Positions 36,424 through 45,689 of a stretch of 64,000 nucleotides of DNA are shown piece after piece; the stretch's first letter is position 1; each line of letters begins with the position of its first letter. A program made the position numbers and the translations under genes. The notes under the pieces are model-generated. The model did no database searches and was not told where the DNA came from. It was given only the letters and a program-made list of their open reading frames with translations. The stretch is from UBA8437 sp964646205 (GTDB lineage: Bacteria; Planctomycetota; Planctomycetia; Planctomycetales; Planctomycetaceae), in the NCBI GenBank assembly GCA_964646205.1, contig CAZYAZ010000002.1:104922-168921 (forward strand). Reading direction: 5' to 3'.

Positions 36424-37044
36424 ATGGTTCCGGAACTACTCTGCGACGGCCCGCCTGACGCCGAGTGGACCATCGTCCTGGCTCACGGGGCCGGTCGTGG
36501 TTGGGACAGCCCGTCGCTGGTGGCCATTGCCGAAGGCGTGGCGCGGGCGGGGCACCAGGTGGTGCGTTTCGAATTTCCGTACATGGTGCGGCGACGCGAG
36601 GACGGAACGAGACGTCCGCCCGATCGGCAGCCGGTGCTGCTGGAAACGTGGCGTGCGGTGATCGATGCGCTGGGACCCGATCGCCTGGTGATTGGTGGCA
36701 AGTCGATGGGTGGCCGGATGGCCAGCCTGGTTGCCGACGAATGCGGTGTGGCCGGACTGGTCTGCCTGGGGTATCCCTTTCACCCACCCGCCAAGCCCGA
36801 AAAGCTCCGAACCGAGCACCTGGCCGGGCTGTCCACGCCGACGCTGATCGTCCAGGGCGATCGTGACCGGTTCGGGACTCCTGGCGAGGTGGCCGGTTAC
36901 CTGCTCTCGGAGGAAATTCGGGTTCACTGGATGCCCGACGGGGACCATGACCTGGTGCCACGAAAAAAATCGGGCCGGACAGCCGAGGAGAACTGGGCCG
37001 AGGCGGTCGACGTGATTCTGGGTTTTATCGATCGTCAACGATGA
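36424..37044 (+). CDS. Alpha/beta hydrolase (KANL3/Tex30 type)
   Basis: This 206-aa protein has the KANL3/Tex30 alpha/beta hydrolase layout. It opens with TIVLAHGAGRGWDSP, the nucleophile elbow is VIGGKSMGGRMAS with the serine in GKSMGG, then LVCLGYPFHPP, the acid region TLIVQGDRDRFG, and DGDHDLVP with the catalytic His. It would hydrolyse an ester or act as a thioesterase. GTG 36418 two codons upstream is an alternative start. Its last 20 bp overlap tail-to-tail with the MFS gene on the other strand. Confidence 0.87.
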   Translation: MVPELLCDGPPDAEWTIVLAHGAGRGWDSPSLVAIAEGVARAGHQVVRFEFPYMVRRREDGTRRPPDRQPVLLETWRAVIDALGPDRLVIGGKSMGGRMASLVADECGVAGLVCLGYPFHPPAKPEKLRTEHLAGLSTPTLIVQGDRDRFGTPGEVAGYLLSEEIRVHWMPDGDHDLVPRKKSGRTAEENWAEAVDVILGFIDRQR

Positions 37045-38335
37045 CCAGTCGCTTGGTGCAATCAACCATCATCCAGCAGGCGGTGGTGACCAGGTAGACA
37101 ACGGCGACGAAGTAGAACAGTCCGTCGAAGTCGTAATGAATCTTGACCCAGGCCATGGTCGGCCCGGCGATAAACAGGCCGGCGGCTCCAACCGTATTGA
37201 CCATGCCGAAGACACGACCGGCTGCAGGTCCCCCGATGTCGGTCACCGTGCCCCACCAGGTGGGTTGGCTCATGTCGCTGAAGAACTTGCAGAAGAACAG
37301 CACGCCCATCACGACACGACCGTCCTCGAAATAGAGGCTACCGCAGATCAGTGCCGCGGCGATCACCTTGCATCCTCCGGCGATCAGTCGCCGTGCGCGG
37401 CGCCGGTTGTCGATGATCCGGATCAGCCAGTCGTTGAGAATCCCACCACAGAGGCCACCGAGAGCACCACCGAACAGTGGCAGGCTGGCAAATACGCCCA
37501 TGTCGGCCGCACTGAAGTTCTTGGCCTGGACCAGGTAGGTTGGCATCCAGAAGACGAACAGGTTGTCGGCGAACGTACTGGAAAAGGAGGCCCCGAAAAA
37601 GGCACCCAGGTTGCAGATGTTTCCCGGCGACCAGTCCCATTTCAGTCGTTGATCGGCCGTGACCACCACCTCACCCTGCTCGATCAATACCGCCTCGGCT
37701 TCGTTGGCCCAGGGGTGTTCACGGGGTGAGTTGCGGAACAGCAGTGCGAAGACGACAGCGAAAATCAGCCCGGCCACGGCCGTGATGACCAGCGCCATTT
37801 GCCAGGTGGTTCCCAGGACGCCCATCAGCAGGGCCCCGATGATCAGCGACGAGCAGGCACCACCGGCTCGCCCGGCGAACGAGGAAATGAACCCCTGTTG
37901 CGTGGTGCGGATCGCTCGTGGAATCCAGCTCTGGGTAATTTTTCCCAGGCAGGGGTAGCAGGGCGCCTGGACCAATCCCATTGCCAAACGGATCGTGGCC
38001 AGGCCGTTGAAAGCGGAAACGACGGCCGGTGCTGCAGCAACAATCGACCACAGGACCGCACTGATCGGAATGACCAGATGTGGTCCCAGCAGGTCGCCGG
38101 CCAGCCCTCCGGGAAACTGGCCGAATCCATAGGTCAGCCCGATCAGTCCGTCGAGCCATCCAGCCTGCTCCTCGTCGACCACCCCGTCCTGAAGCAAAAA
38201 CGGCCGGATCACGCCCCACGAATAACGATGGACGTAGTTGATGTAGCTGGCCAGTGCCGCCAGTCCGAAGATCAACCACCGAACTTTGGTCGGTCGGCTG
38301 GTGTCGAGGCCCTGGTTGTCTGGTTGAGTCGGCAT
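37025..38335 (-). CDS. MFS transporter (anion:cation symporter/sugar-acid type)
   Basis: This 436-aa transporter has 12 hydrophobic segments, WLIFGLAALASYINYVHRYS as the first, and the ACS-type pattern YGFGQFPGGLAGDLLGPH after helix 2. Long loops carry many charged residues around residues 205-240. Members of this branch take up hexuronates, galactonate and similar organic anions with a proton. The DapA-like aldolase lies 27 bp upstream in the same operon, so the imported compound may be a sugar acid or sialic-acid-like molecule. Confidence 0.88.
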   Translation of the reverse strand: MPTQPDNQGLDTSRPTKVRWLIFGLAALASYINYVHRYSWGVIRPFLLQDGVVDEEQAGWLDGLIGLTYGFGQFPGGLAGDLLGPHLVIPISAVLWSIVAAAPAVVSAFNGLATIRLAMGLVQAPCYPCLGKITQSWIPRAIRTTQQGFISSFAGRAGGACSSLIIGALLMGVLGTTWQMALVITAVAGLIFAVVFALLFRNSPREHPWANEAEAVLIEQGEVVVTADQRLKWDWSPGNICNLGAFFGASFSSTFADNLFVFWMPTYLVQAKNFSAADMGVFASLPLFGGALGGLCGGILNDWLIRIIDNRRRARRLIAGGCKVIAAALICGSLYFEDGRVVMGVLFFCKFFSDMSQPTWWGTVTDIGGPAAGRVFGMVNTVGAAGLFIAGPTMAWVKIHYDFDGLFYFVAVVYLVTTACWMMVDCTKRLVIVDDR

Positions 38336-38362
38336 GGACGATGGGGTTCTTGTTGGCCGTGA

Positions 38363-39274
38363 TTAGATGAGAGGGCACTCTGCTTTTGCCAGTGCTTCGC
38401 GGAACGCCTCGCGGGCTTCGGCGGGGGCGTCGACACGGGGCGGCCTGACCCGTCCACCGGCCAGGCCCACCAGGTCCATACCCGCCTTGACCATCGCCGC
38501 GTCGTCGTGGGCCAGGCGAAGCTGTTCGAGAACGGCCACGCGTTTCTGGATCTCGATGATGGTTGCCCAGTCACCCTCGACTCCGGCCGCGTGAATGGCC
38601 AATTCGGGTTCGGGCCAGAAATTGCCTTGCCCGGAGGTGAAACCCTCCATGCCCATCTGGAAACGGAGCTGAGCCACACCGGGGTCATGTTTCTTGTTGC
38701 CAATCCAGACGAACCGGTCACCCAGCATCTGGATGGCTCGGAAGAACTCGTGTGGGACAAAACAGGGGTCCTTGACTCCGATGATCGCCTCGATCTCGGC
38801 CAGTTGAACCACGAACTCGGCCGGCCAGCCCTGCGTGTTGTAGGGCATCAGCGGAAGTCCGGTCGCCCGCCCGAGTTGGTCGAAGTAGTTCCAGGTTCCC
38901 GAGAGGTCGGTGGGAATCTTGGAACGGATCAACGGTGGCATCCCGAGGCAAATCTCCACGCCCAGCCGTTCGTAGCGGCCCAGCAATTCGATTGCTTCTC
39001 CCAGGTTTGCCGGCAGGCAGGCGATGACCAGCGCCCGGCCGTCAACGGTCCGCAGGGCCGTGCCAACGAGTGTTTCGAGATCATCAAGCGTCAGGGCTTC
39101 GATCTCTCCGGTTCCACCCCCCACCGCGATCACCTTCATGCCGTGTTCGACCAGAAACTCGAGGTTCCTTTCGAAACCCGCCAGGTCGAGGTTTTGCAGA
39201 TCGTCGGTGAACGGAGTGGCCGCGTAGGTGTGAACGGTCTTGAGTCGGTTGCGGAGTTCGGTGTCGTGTGGCAT
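38363..39274 (-). CDS. DapA-family class I aldolase/dehydratase
   Basis: This 303-aa protein belongs to the dihydrodipicolinate synthase / N-acetylneuraminate lyase family. AATPFTDD opens the barrel, GGTGEIEALTLDD is the substrate-carboxylate loop, MPYNTQGWP carries the catalytic Tyr, and AIIGVKDPC the Schiff-base lysine. The family includes KDG aldolase, 5-keto-4-deoxyglucarate dehydratase and trans-4-hydroxyproline-derived keto-acid enzymes. This, with the ACS-type transporter beside it, fits sugar-acid use rather than lysine synthesis. The start at MPHDTELR was chosen because upstream sequence lacks similarity. Confidence 0.88.
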   Translation of the reverse strand: MPHDTELRNRLKTVHTYAATPFTDDLQNLDLAGFERNLEFLVEHGMKVIAVGGGTGEIEALTLDDLETLVGTALRTVDGRALVIACLPANLGEAIELLGRYERLGVEICLGMPPLIRSKIPTDLSGTWNYFDQLGRATGLPLMPYNTQGWPAEFVVQLAEIEAIIGVKDPCFVPHEFFRAIQMLGDRFVWIGNKKHDPGVAQLRFQMGMEGFTSGQGNFWPEPELAIHAAGVEGDWATIIEIQKRVAVLEQLRLAHDDAAMVKAGMDLVGLAGGRVRPPRVDAPAEAREAFREALAKAECPLI

Positions 39275-39462
39275 TGGTGTGGATCTCGATGTGTTGGGAA
39301 CACCGATTCTGACCACGTGGACCCGTCGAGACCACCGTGACGGCAATCGGTTGGCTGCTGAATCGAATCCCATCGATGGCTCGGGTAGAATCCACGACCG
39401 GAAATCCACACGCGATGCGGTGGATTTGCTGACAATCCAGATGGTCAACAACGAGGCCCGCC

Positions 39463-41031
39463 GTGTCCGATGTTCCCGATGTGAAGGATGACCAGGGGTC
39501 CTCACTTTCCCAGTTGGGCAAGTATCTCATTATTGTGACCGCCTTCCTGGGCTGGTTTTTCGGTGGGACGCACATGGCCATCAATGGCCTGGCCATGCGA
39601 ACCGCGGCGCTCGAACTGCTGGTTATCTCCGGTGAAGGTGAGCTGACGCCCGAGGACAAGACGACAATCGATGGACTCAGCAAGTCGCTCGACACCGACA
39701 AGGATGGGGTGATCCAGACGGCTCATTTCAGAAAGTCCGGATCCGCCGCCGATGACGGCAAGAATGAAATTACAAAGGCCGAACTGGCGGCAGTGGGCCT
39801 GACCAAGAATCCAGATGTCGTAAGTATTCTTGGGAAATCAGGAGACAAAAACGGGGAGATTTCTTCCGAGGAGCTTCAGCGGTACGTCGTCGATGCGCGG
39901 CTGGGTGGGCGTGCCGGTGGCTGGTTTGGGTACTACGTCTGCGCGTTTTTGTTCGGGGCCGCCCTGGGTGGCCTGGTGTTTGGACGGATTGGCGATCGGT
40001 ACGGGCGATCCCGGGGCATGGCGGCGGCGATCACCTGCTATTCGGGCATGTCGCTCATCGGCTACTTCTCGCAGTCTCCCGAGCAGTTGTGGTTGGCCCG
40101 GTTTATCACCTGCATGGGTGTGGGTGGGATGTGGCCCAATGGCGTGGCGTTGATGTCTGAGGCGTGGAAGGGAGTGTCTCGACCGATGCTGGCTGGCGTG
40201 ATCGGCACGGCCGCGAACGTGGGCATCTTCCTGACCTTCTGGGTTGGTCGCCAGGTGGGCGTGAGCTACGACCAGTGGCGGTGGGTGTTTTTGATGGGTG
40301 GCTCTCCGATCGTGTTGGCCGGAATCGTGATTGCCTGTGTGCCGGAGTCGCCGACCTGGATCGCGGATCGGAAGAAGTTGCTCTCCGGAGAGGACCTGGC
40401 CGAGGACGGTACCGCCGTTTCAACCTGGGACGTGTTCAAGCCAGGGCTGATCGGGGTCACCCTGGTGGGAATCCTGCTGGCCACAGTGCCACTGCTGGGT
40501 GGCTGGGGAGCCTCGAGCTGGTCACAGGCCTGGGCCGACAAGGTCGGCGAGGAAATTGGCAAAACCAGCCTCAAGGCCGATATCGGGATGGCGAGATCCC
40601 TGACGGGGATCATCGGCAGCTTCCTGGGCGGGGTGATTGCGAGTGCCGTGGGTCGCAAGAAGACGTACTTCCTGACCAGCATCCTGTGTCTGCTCTGTGC
40701 AGAGTTCGTCTACATGTTTCATACCCCCGAGCAATGGCAGTTCCTGGCCGGGTTTGCCGCCCTGGGATTCTTCAGCGGGATTTTCTTCGGCTGGTTGCCC
40801 CTGTTCTTGCCCGAGTTGTTCGTGACCCGGATCCGATCGACCGGAGCGGGTGTCTGTTTCAACTTTGGCCGTATCATCACGGCCGTGACCGTGTTCGCCG
40901 GGGCGATCCTGATCCAGCAGTTCAACGAGGACTATGCTCTGCTGGGGAAGATCATGAGCCTGATCTACCTGTTGGGGGCGATCGGCATCCTGTTGCTCCC
41001 CTCGGGAGTCGGTGGAGAGATCGAAGACTAG
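39463..41031 (+). CDS. MFS transporter with EF-hand-like loops inserted after helix 1
   Basis: This 522-aa transporter starts at GTG 39463 after GAGG. Helix 1 (LIIVTAFLGWFFGGTHMAI) is followed by about 100 hydrophilic residues (50-150) with three EF-hand-like loops: DTDKDGVIQTAH (77-88, His at position 12), a degenerate ADDGKNEITKAE (96-107) and SGDKNGEISSEE (126-137). Eleven further helices follow, with the MFS motif GRIGDRYGRSRG after helix 2. The inserted part is on the extracytoplasmic side. The SHS/sialate-type MFS group is the nearest match I can see. Calcium gating is a guess. It is likely co-transcribed with the two Gfo/Idh genes downstream. Confidence 0.88.
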   Translation: MSDVPDVKDDQGSSLSQLGKYLIIVTAFLGWFFGGTHMAINGLAMRTAALELLVISGEGELTPEDKTTIDGLSKSLDTDKDGVIQTAHFRKSGSAADDGKNEITKAELAAVGLTKNPDVVSILGKSGDKNGEISSEELQRYVVDARLGGRAGGWFGYYVCAFLFGAALGGLVFGRIGDRYGRSRGMAAAITCYSGMSLIGYFSQSPEQLWLARFITCMGVGGMWPNGVALMSEAWKGVSRPMLAGVIGTAANVGIFLTFWVGRQVGVSYDQWRWVFLMGGSPIVLAGIVIACVPESPTWIADRKKLLSGEDLAEDGTAVSTWDVFKPGLIGVTLVGILLATVPLLGGWGASSWSQAWADKVGEEIGKTSLKADIGMARSLTGIIGSFLGGVIASAVGRKKTYFLTSILCLLCAEFVYMFHTPEQWQFLAGFAALGFFSGIFFGWLPLFLPELFVTRIRSTGAGVCFNFGRIITAVTVFAGAILIQQFNEDYALLGKIMSLIYLLGAIGILLLPSGVGGEIED

Positions 41032-41068
41032 TGGATCTGCGTGGCGAGACATCATCGTGAGCGGCAAC

Positions 41069-41908
41069 ATGAAACTTGGACTGATTGGAACCGGTTCCAC
41101 GACGGTCGATGACTGGCAGGCGGCTGTCGACCGGCTGGCACACGTGACGATTGTTGATGCCGATTCGGCCGATGCTGTTCTGGTGGACGGGATCGATGCG
41201 GCCAACCAGGCCGCCGCCGCCGGGCAGCACGTGTTGGTGCACCCCGGGTCACTGGCCAGCCCGGTGGATGCAGGACAACTCGTGTCGCCCGAGGGGATCG
41301 TTGTCATGCTGGCCGCCACCGGCCGGTTTCAACCGTCGATCCAGGAGGTGCAGGCGGTCAATGCCAACGGGGCACTGGGACCGCTGGGGCTGTTGAGAAT
41401 TCATCGCTGGATGCCCGGTGGTCGGCCCATTGGAATGGCGGACCTGGCCGACCAGCTCGATTTGGCCAACTGGCTCTTCGGGACTCTTCCGACTGAGGTC
41501 TATGCTGTTCGCCGGGGTGAATCGGGCGACTATGTTCATGTGCACCTGGGATTTCCCGGTGACGGGATGGCCCTGGTTGACGTCGCCACCACGCTTCCCG
41601 ACGGGGAGGATTATTACTCCCTGTCACTGATCGGTGGGGACGGATCGGTCTACGCAGACGATCACCACAACATGCACTTGCTGTACGCCGGTGGACAACC
41701 CGAGGCGGTCCACGGTGGTGAGGGGGTGGCGGGGCTGGTGAACCTGCTTGGAGAATTCACCGCCGCGGTGGACGGCGGTCGTGCGGCGGTTCCGGGTCCG
41801 GCTGATGCACTGGCCGCCCTGAAAGTGGCGGAAGCCGCCGAGCGATCGATAGAGACGGGTGAGCCGGTGCGACTGGGCGAAACAGGAGACGGCTATGAAC
41901 TCGGTTGA
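41069..41908 (+). CDS. Short Gfo/Idh/MocA-like protein with shortened nucleotide domain
   Basis: This 279-aa protein begins MKLGLIGTGSTTVDDWQ like a Gfo/Idh Rossmann start. The rest of the nucleotide domain is compressed. Where active members have the EKP lysine motif it has HVLVHPGSLA. The C-terminal alpha/beta half (LGLLRIHRWMPGG, YAVRRGESGDYVHVHLGF) is recognisable. It may be a non-catalytic partner of the full-length family member that follows, whose start overlaps this gene by 14 bp. Confidence 0.7.
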   Translation: MKLGLIGTGSTTVDDWQAAVDRLAHVTIVDADSADAVLVDGIDAANQAAAAGQHVLVHPGSLASPVDAGQLVSPEGIVVMLAATGRFQPSIQEVQAVNANGALGPLGLLRIHRWMPGGRPIGMADLADQLDLANWLFGTLPTEVYAVRRGESGDYVHVHLGFPGDGMALVDVATTLPDGEDYYSLSLIGGDGSVYADDHHNMHLLYAGGQPEAVHGGEGVAGLVNLLGEFTAAVDGGRAAVPGPADALAALKVAEAAERSIETGEPVRLGETGDGYELG

Positions 41909-43007
41909 ACCCGGCGGAGTGTTCCGTTGTGCGGTGGTCAGCGTGGTCAAGCACGCCTACGTGCCCAATGGGGTGGAGGTGCATCCACGCTTTGACCTGG
42001 TTGTGGTCTGCGACGATGCCGACCAGCCCGACTGGGTTCACGAGCGAAACCAGCTTTATGCCGATGAGCATGGCATTCCCTATGTCCGGGGAATCGAGGA
42101 GGCGATCGCCGAACATGATGTGCAGGTGGCTGTTGTCAGCTCCGAAGCCGAGCGGCATTGTGACCTGGTGGTGAGATGTGCCGCGCTGGGACTGCACATC
42201 GTGCAGGACAAGCCGATGTCAAACCGCCTGTCGGAATGCGATCGGGTTGTCGAGGCGGTCGCCGAGCACGACGTGCGATTCATGATGTGGAATCGCAACT
42301 TCCTGCCGGCATTGAACGAGGCGAAGCGCGTGATCGAGGAAGGCGGCATCGGGCGTCCGTATGCCCTGCACGTCGACTTCTATTTCGCCAAGGATTCGGG
42401 GCCGCCCAAGGGAAGTCGCGGGCCGGATGACCCGCCGATCAACTGGCTTGAACGCCAGATCGAAGCGCACTCGGACGGGTCCGATGGTGGTGTCGGCGTC
42501 GATCCGATGGGGGAATTGAAGATCGAGGGTATCTATCCGCTGGCCTACATCCAGCACCTGGTCGGCAGTCGTGTCGAGCGGGTGTTTGCCCGGACCGCTT
42601 CGCACTTTCACCAGGCCAATCTCGACAACGACGTGGACGACCTGGCGACGGTGACGTTGGAGATGGAGAACGGGGTGATCGCGACGTTGTGCATCGGCCG
42701 TATCGGTGCCGCCTCACATCCGGACATCGGAGAGATCAAGTTGCATGTGCTGGGTGCAACCGGTGGGCTGGTGATCAGTGAAGCGCGGCCGGAGGTCAGC
42801 GTGTATTACCGCAATCAGCCACCACAGGAATTCCGGCACCGTCGGATGGGCATCGACCTGGATTACCAATTGATGGAAGATTTTGCCCGGGCCATCGATG
42901 CCGGCAGCGGCGGTGTCCTGGACGCCGTGACCAGTCGCGAGATCGCCGCCACGGTCCAGGCGGCGGTCGATTCGGGCAAGAGCGGACGGGTGGAAACGGT
43001 GGCGTGA
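41895..43007 (+). CDS. Gfo/Idh/MocA-family oxidoreductase
   Basis: This 370-aa oxidoreductase has the Gfo/Idh fold: N-terminal FRCAVVSVVKHAYVPNG, the lysine motif LHIVQDKPMSNRL, NRNFLPALNEAKRVI and a large C-terminal beta domain ending near GRVETVA. The start at MNSVEPGG follows GGAGACGGCT and overlaps the shorter family member by 14 bp. It probably oxidises or epimerises a sugar or sugar-like compound with NAD(P). The first glycine motif is unusual (VVSVVKHAY instead of GxGxxG). Confidence 0.87.
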   Translation: MNSVEPGGVFRCAVVSVVKHAYVPNGVEVHPRFDLVVVCDDADQPDWVHERNQLYADEHGIPYVRGIEEAIAEHDVQVAVVSSEAERHCDLVVRCAALGLHIVQDKPMSNRLSECDRVVEAVAEHDVRFMMWNRNFLPALNEAKRVIEEGGIGRPYALHVDFYFAKDSGPPKGSRGPDDPPINWLERQIEAHSDGSDGGVGVDPMGELKIEGIYPLAYIQHLVGSRVERVFARTASHFHQANLDNDVDDLATVTLEMENGVIATLCIGRIGAASHPDIGEIKLHVLGATGGLVISEARPEVSVYYRNQPPQEFRHRRMGIDLDYQLMEDFARAIDAGSGGVLDAVTSREIAATVQAAVDSGKSGRVETVA

Positions 43008-43017
43008 CCGGGGCCGG

Positions 43018-44136
43018 TTACGCTTCCGCGTCCAGTTCGGCCAGTTCGACCCATCCGCCCCGCCGTGCCGACAGGGCGGATGCATCGGTGAACAATTGGA
43101 CTCGCCAGCCGTCGTCCATACCCGGGTGTTCGCCCCGGGTTCCGCCCACCTGCTCCTGGAACGAGCCGAACACGTGCTTGGCCGCCCGGTTGCCGAACCC
43201 GTCATCCTCAATCGTCTCGGGTTGTCCATCGGTATCGTCGGGATGGTACAGCGTCACGGTGCTGCGGATGCGATCGATGGCCAGGGAGGCTTTTGTTCCG
43301 TGCAGTTCCAGTTCCGGCGCCATCCCCTTTCGCAGGAATGGAGCGTGCGAGAGGATGATCGCCCCGACCGCGTCGTTCTCCCATTCCCAGGCAATCGTTG
43401 CGTAATCGAACGCTGTTCCTTTTTTCACCTGCTGGTCATCGGCCACCTGGTTGTCCTGGCCCCAGCCGATGGCCTCTCCCAGGTCGATGTCTCCCAGGTC
43501 CGGCTTGGGCGGCGAGACGACGTCGGCGTGAGCGAGTACCCGCCGCGTTTCGCAGCCGGTGATCCAGCGGACGATGTCGTAGGCGTGGCTGCCGACGTCG
43601 GCAATCGAGCCGGCCGACGAGAGGCTGGCGTCGTCGCGCCAGGTGTGCGGGATCGCGGCCGGCCGCGGGTTCTGCCAGCGGTAGATGATGCCTCGAATGT
43701 CGCCCAGCGTTCCCGCCTGGACGATCTCGCGGGCCCGCGCGAAGGCTGGAACGTAACGAGTCCAGAACGGGACATAGTGGGCCACGCCCGCGTCACGAAC
43801 CGCCGACCACATCCGGTACGCCTCGTCGATGTTGACCCCGATGGGCTTTTCACAGAAGAGATGTTTGCCGGCGGCGGCGGTGGCCAGTACCGGATCCAGG
43901 TGAAGTGCGTCGGGGGTCAGCACCAGGACCAGGTCCACCTCGGGATGGTCGACCACCTGTCGCCAGTCGTCGGTGATAAACTCGCAGCCGTCCTCGGCTG
44001 CTGCGGCTTCGAGACGATCCCGCCGCCGGGCACACAGCGCGACGATCCGTGCCTCGTCCGTGCATTCTCTGATCTCGGCCCGGTATGGTGTGCCGATGAA
44101 CCCCGTGGCTCCGATAACGCCGACTCCGAATGTCAT
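43018..44136 (-). CDS. Gfo/Idh/MocA-family oxidoreductase
   Basis: This 372-aa protein has the classic VGVIGATGFIGTPYRAEI start, the lysine motif HLFCEKPIGVNIDEA, and GSIADVGSHAYDIVRWITG with the conserved Asp and His of the active site. It is likely an NAD(P)-dependent sugar or inositol dehydrogenase. It converges on the other full-length family member (10 bp between stops) and is divergent from the DgoD-like gene across a 149-bp gap, so promoters for both directions lie in 44137-44285. Confidence 0.91.
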   Translation of the reverse strand: MTFGVGVIGATGFIGTPYRAEIRECTDEARIVALCARRRDRLEAAAAEDGCEFITDDWRQVVDHPEVDLVLVLTPDALHLDPVLATAAAGKHLFCEKPIGVNIDEAYRMWSAVRDAGVAHYVPFWTRYVPAFARAREIVQAGTLGDIRGIIYRWQNPRPAAIPHTWRDDASLSSAGSIADVGSHAYDIVRWITGCETRRVLAHADVVSPPKPDLGDIDLGEAIGWGQDNQVADDQQVKKGTAFDYATIAWEWENDAVGAIILSHAPFLRKGMAPELELHGTKASLAIDRIRSTVTLYHPDDTDGQPETIEDDGFGNRAAKHVFGSFQEQVGGTRGEHPGMDDGWRVQLFTDASALSARRGGWVELAELDAEA

Positions 44137-44285
44137 GGGTCAGTCTCTGCAGTACGAGTCGAAGGATTGCCCGTTGGTTGCGGGTCATCTGTTTACCACG
44201 ATTTTCGGATATTGGCCATCAAGGGAGGGCCGGAGGGTCGCCGCAGCGATCGGTTCTCTAGTCACAGAATTCCATGGAGGATGCG

Positions 44286-45578
44286 ATGAGTACCACGAAA
44301 GCTTACAGTCGAAGTCGCCGGATGTTCCTGGCGTCGTTGCTGGGAACTGCCGGAGGCACGGCCGGGCTGTGTGCCCTGCTGGCCGACGACAAGGACAAGG
44401 CGACGCGGAAAGACCCCTACGTGGGCAAGCGTCGCAGAAGGAGGTTCCAGCCGATGCTCGGGGCGGGTGAAAAGATCCGGATCACGAAACTCGAGACCCT
44501 GAAGGTCCAGCCGCGGTGGCTGTTCCTGAAGGTCCACACCGATGCGGGGATTGTCGGGCTGGGCGAGCCGGTGGTTGAGGGGCGGGCCAGCACGGTGGCC
44601 GCCGCGGTCAAGCAGCTCGAGACGTACCTGGTTGGCAAGGACCCCAGGTCGGTGGTGCACCACTGGCAGGCGATGTACCGCCACGCCTTCTACCGTGGTG
44701 GACCGGTGTTGACCAGTGCCATCAGCGGCATCGACATGGCACTGTGGGACATCAAGGGCAAGGCGCTGGGCGTGCCCGTTTACGAACTGCTCGGTGGACC
44801 GACCCGCAGTCGCGTTCGCGTTTACGCGCACGCGTCGACTCCCGAAGCGATCCGGGCTCGATCCGAGGAAGGGTTCACGGCATTCAAGACTGGTGTGTTC
44901 AAGCACCGCCCGGCACGGATTGTCGAAACCCCCGGCTTCGTCAAGCGGGCGGCCAAGCGGTTCGAGGAGCTTCGAGAAGCCGCCGGGGACGAACGGGATA
45001 TCGGTATCGATTTCCACGGGGCAATCAGTCCCCAGACGGCCAAGCTGTTGATCAAGGCACTGGAGCCATACCAGCCGATGTTCATCGAGGAACCGGTACA
45101 GTGCCAGAATGTTGACGTGATGGCCGATATCGCGCGGGGCACCCATCTGCCGATCGCCACCGGCGAACGGATCTTTACCAAGTGGGGGTTTCGCGAATTG
45201 CTGGAGAAAGGTGCCGCATCGATCCTGCAGCCGGACATGTGTCATGCCGGTGGGATCACCGAGGTCCGGTTGATCGCCGGGATGGCCGAGAGTTATTACG
45301 CGGCGATTGCCCCGCACAATCCACTGGGCCCCATTTCGCTGGCCGCCGGGATCCAGTTGGCCGGTGCGATTCCCAACTTCCTGTGCCAGGAGCAGGTGCA
45401 CCTGGGAGATGGGTACATCAAGCAGCCTTTCAAGGTGCGTGATGGCTACATCGATTTGCCCGGTGGGCCGGGGCTGGGTGTCGAGTTGGACGAGGATGCG
45501 CTGAAGGAGAAGATCGGACACGATTGGCGCAATCCGCAATCCTATGACGCCGACGACGGGTCGGTGGTGGACTGGTAG
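44286..45578 (+). CDS. Tat-exported enolase-superfamily dehydratase, D-galactonate dehydratase-like
   Basis: This 430-aa protein starts at ATG 44286 after GGAGG (44275-44279). A Tat signal (SRSRRMFLASLLGTAGG) is followed by a DgoD-type sequence: PRWLFLKVHTDAGIVGLGEP, YRGGPVLTSAISGIDMALWD, GIDFHGAIS, MFIEEPV, ATGERIF, SILQPDMCHAGGITE and IAPHNPLGP. Metal and acid-base residues (Asp/His of DFHG, Glu of IEEP and GER, His of APHNP) are present. The usual DFHGR is DFHGA here. The end DWRNP...GSVVDW also matches DgoD. A periplasmic sugar-acid dehydratase would be unusual, so either the substrate differs or the reaction occurs outside the cytoplasm. Confidence 0.87.
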   Translation: MSTTKAYSRSRRMFLASLLGTAGGTAGLCALLADDKDKATRKDPYVGKRRRRRFQPMLGAGEKIRITKLETLKVQPRWLFLKVHTDAGIVGLGEPVVEGRASTVAAAVKQLETYLVGKDPRSVVHHWQAMYRHAFYRGGPVLTSAISGIDMALWDIKGKALGVPVYELLGGPTRSRVRVYAHASTPEAIRARSEEGFTAFKTGVFKHRPARIVETPGFVKRAAKRFEELREAAGDERDIGIDFHGAISPQTAKLLIKALEPYQPMFIEEPVQCQNVDVMADIARGTHLPIATGERIFTKWGFRELLEKGAASILQPDMCHAGGITEVRLIAGMAESYYAAIAPHNPLGPISLAAGIQLAGAIPNFLCQEQVHLGDGYIKQPFKVRDGYIDLPGGPGLGVELDEDALKEKIGHDWRNPQSYDADDGSVVDW

Positions 45579-45689
45579 TGCATGCCCCTGCTTGGTTGCT
45601 GGTGAGCGGCAGCGTGTTCCCTCTCTCTTGAAGCTGGTAACCTGTCGGGACAAGATCATTGGAAGTCGTGATTGAACGGAGATTGCATC

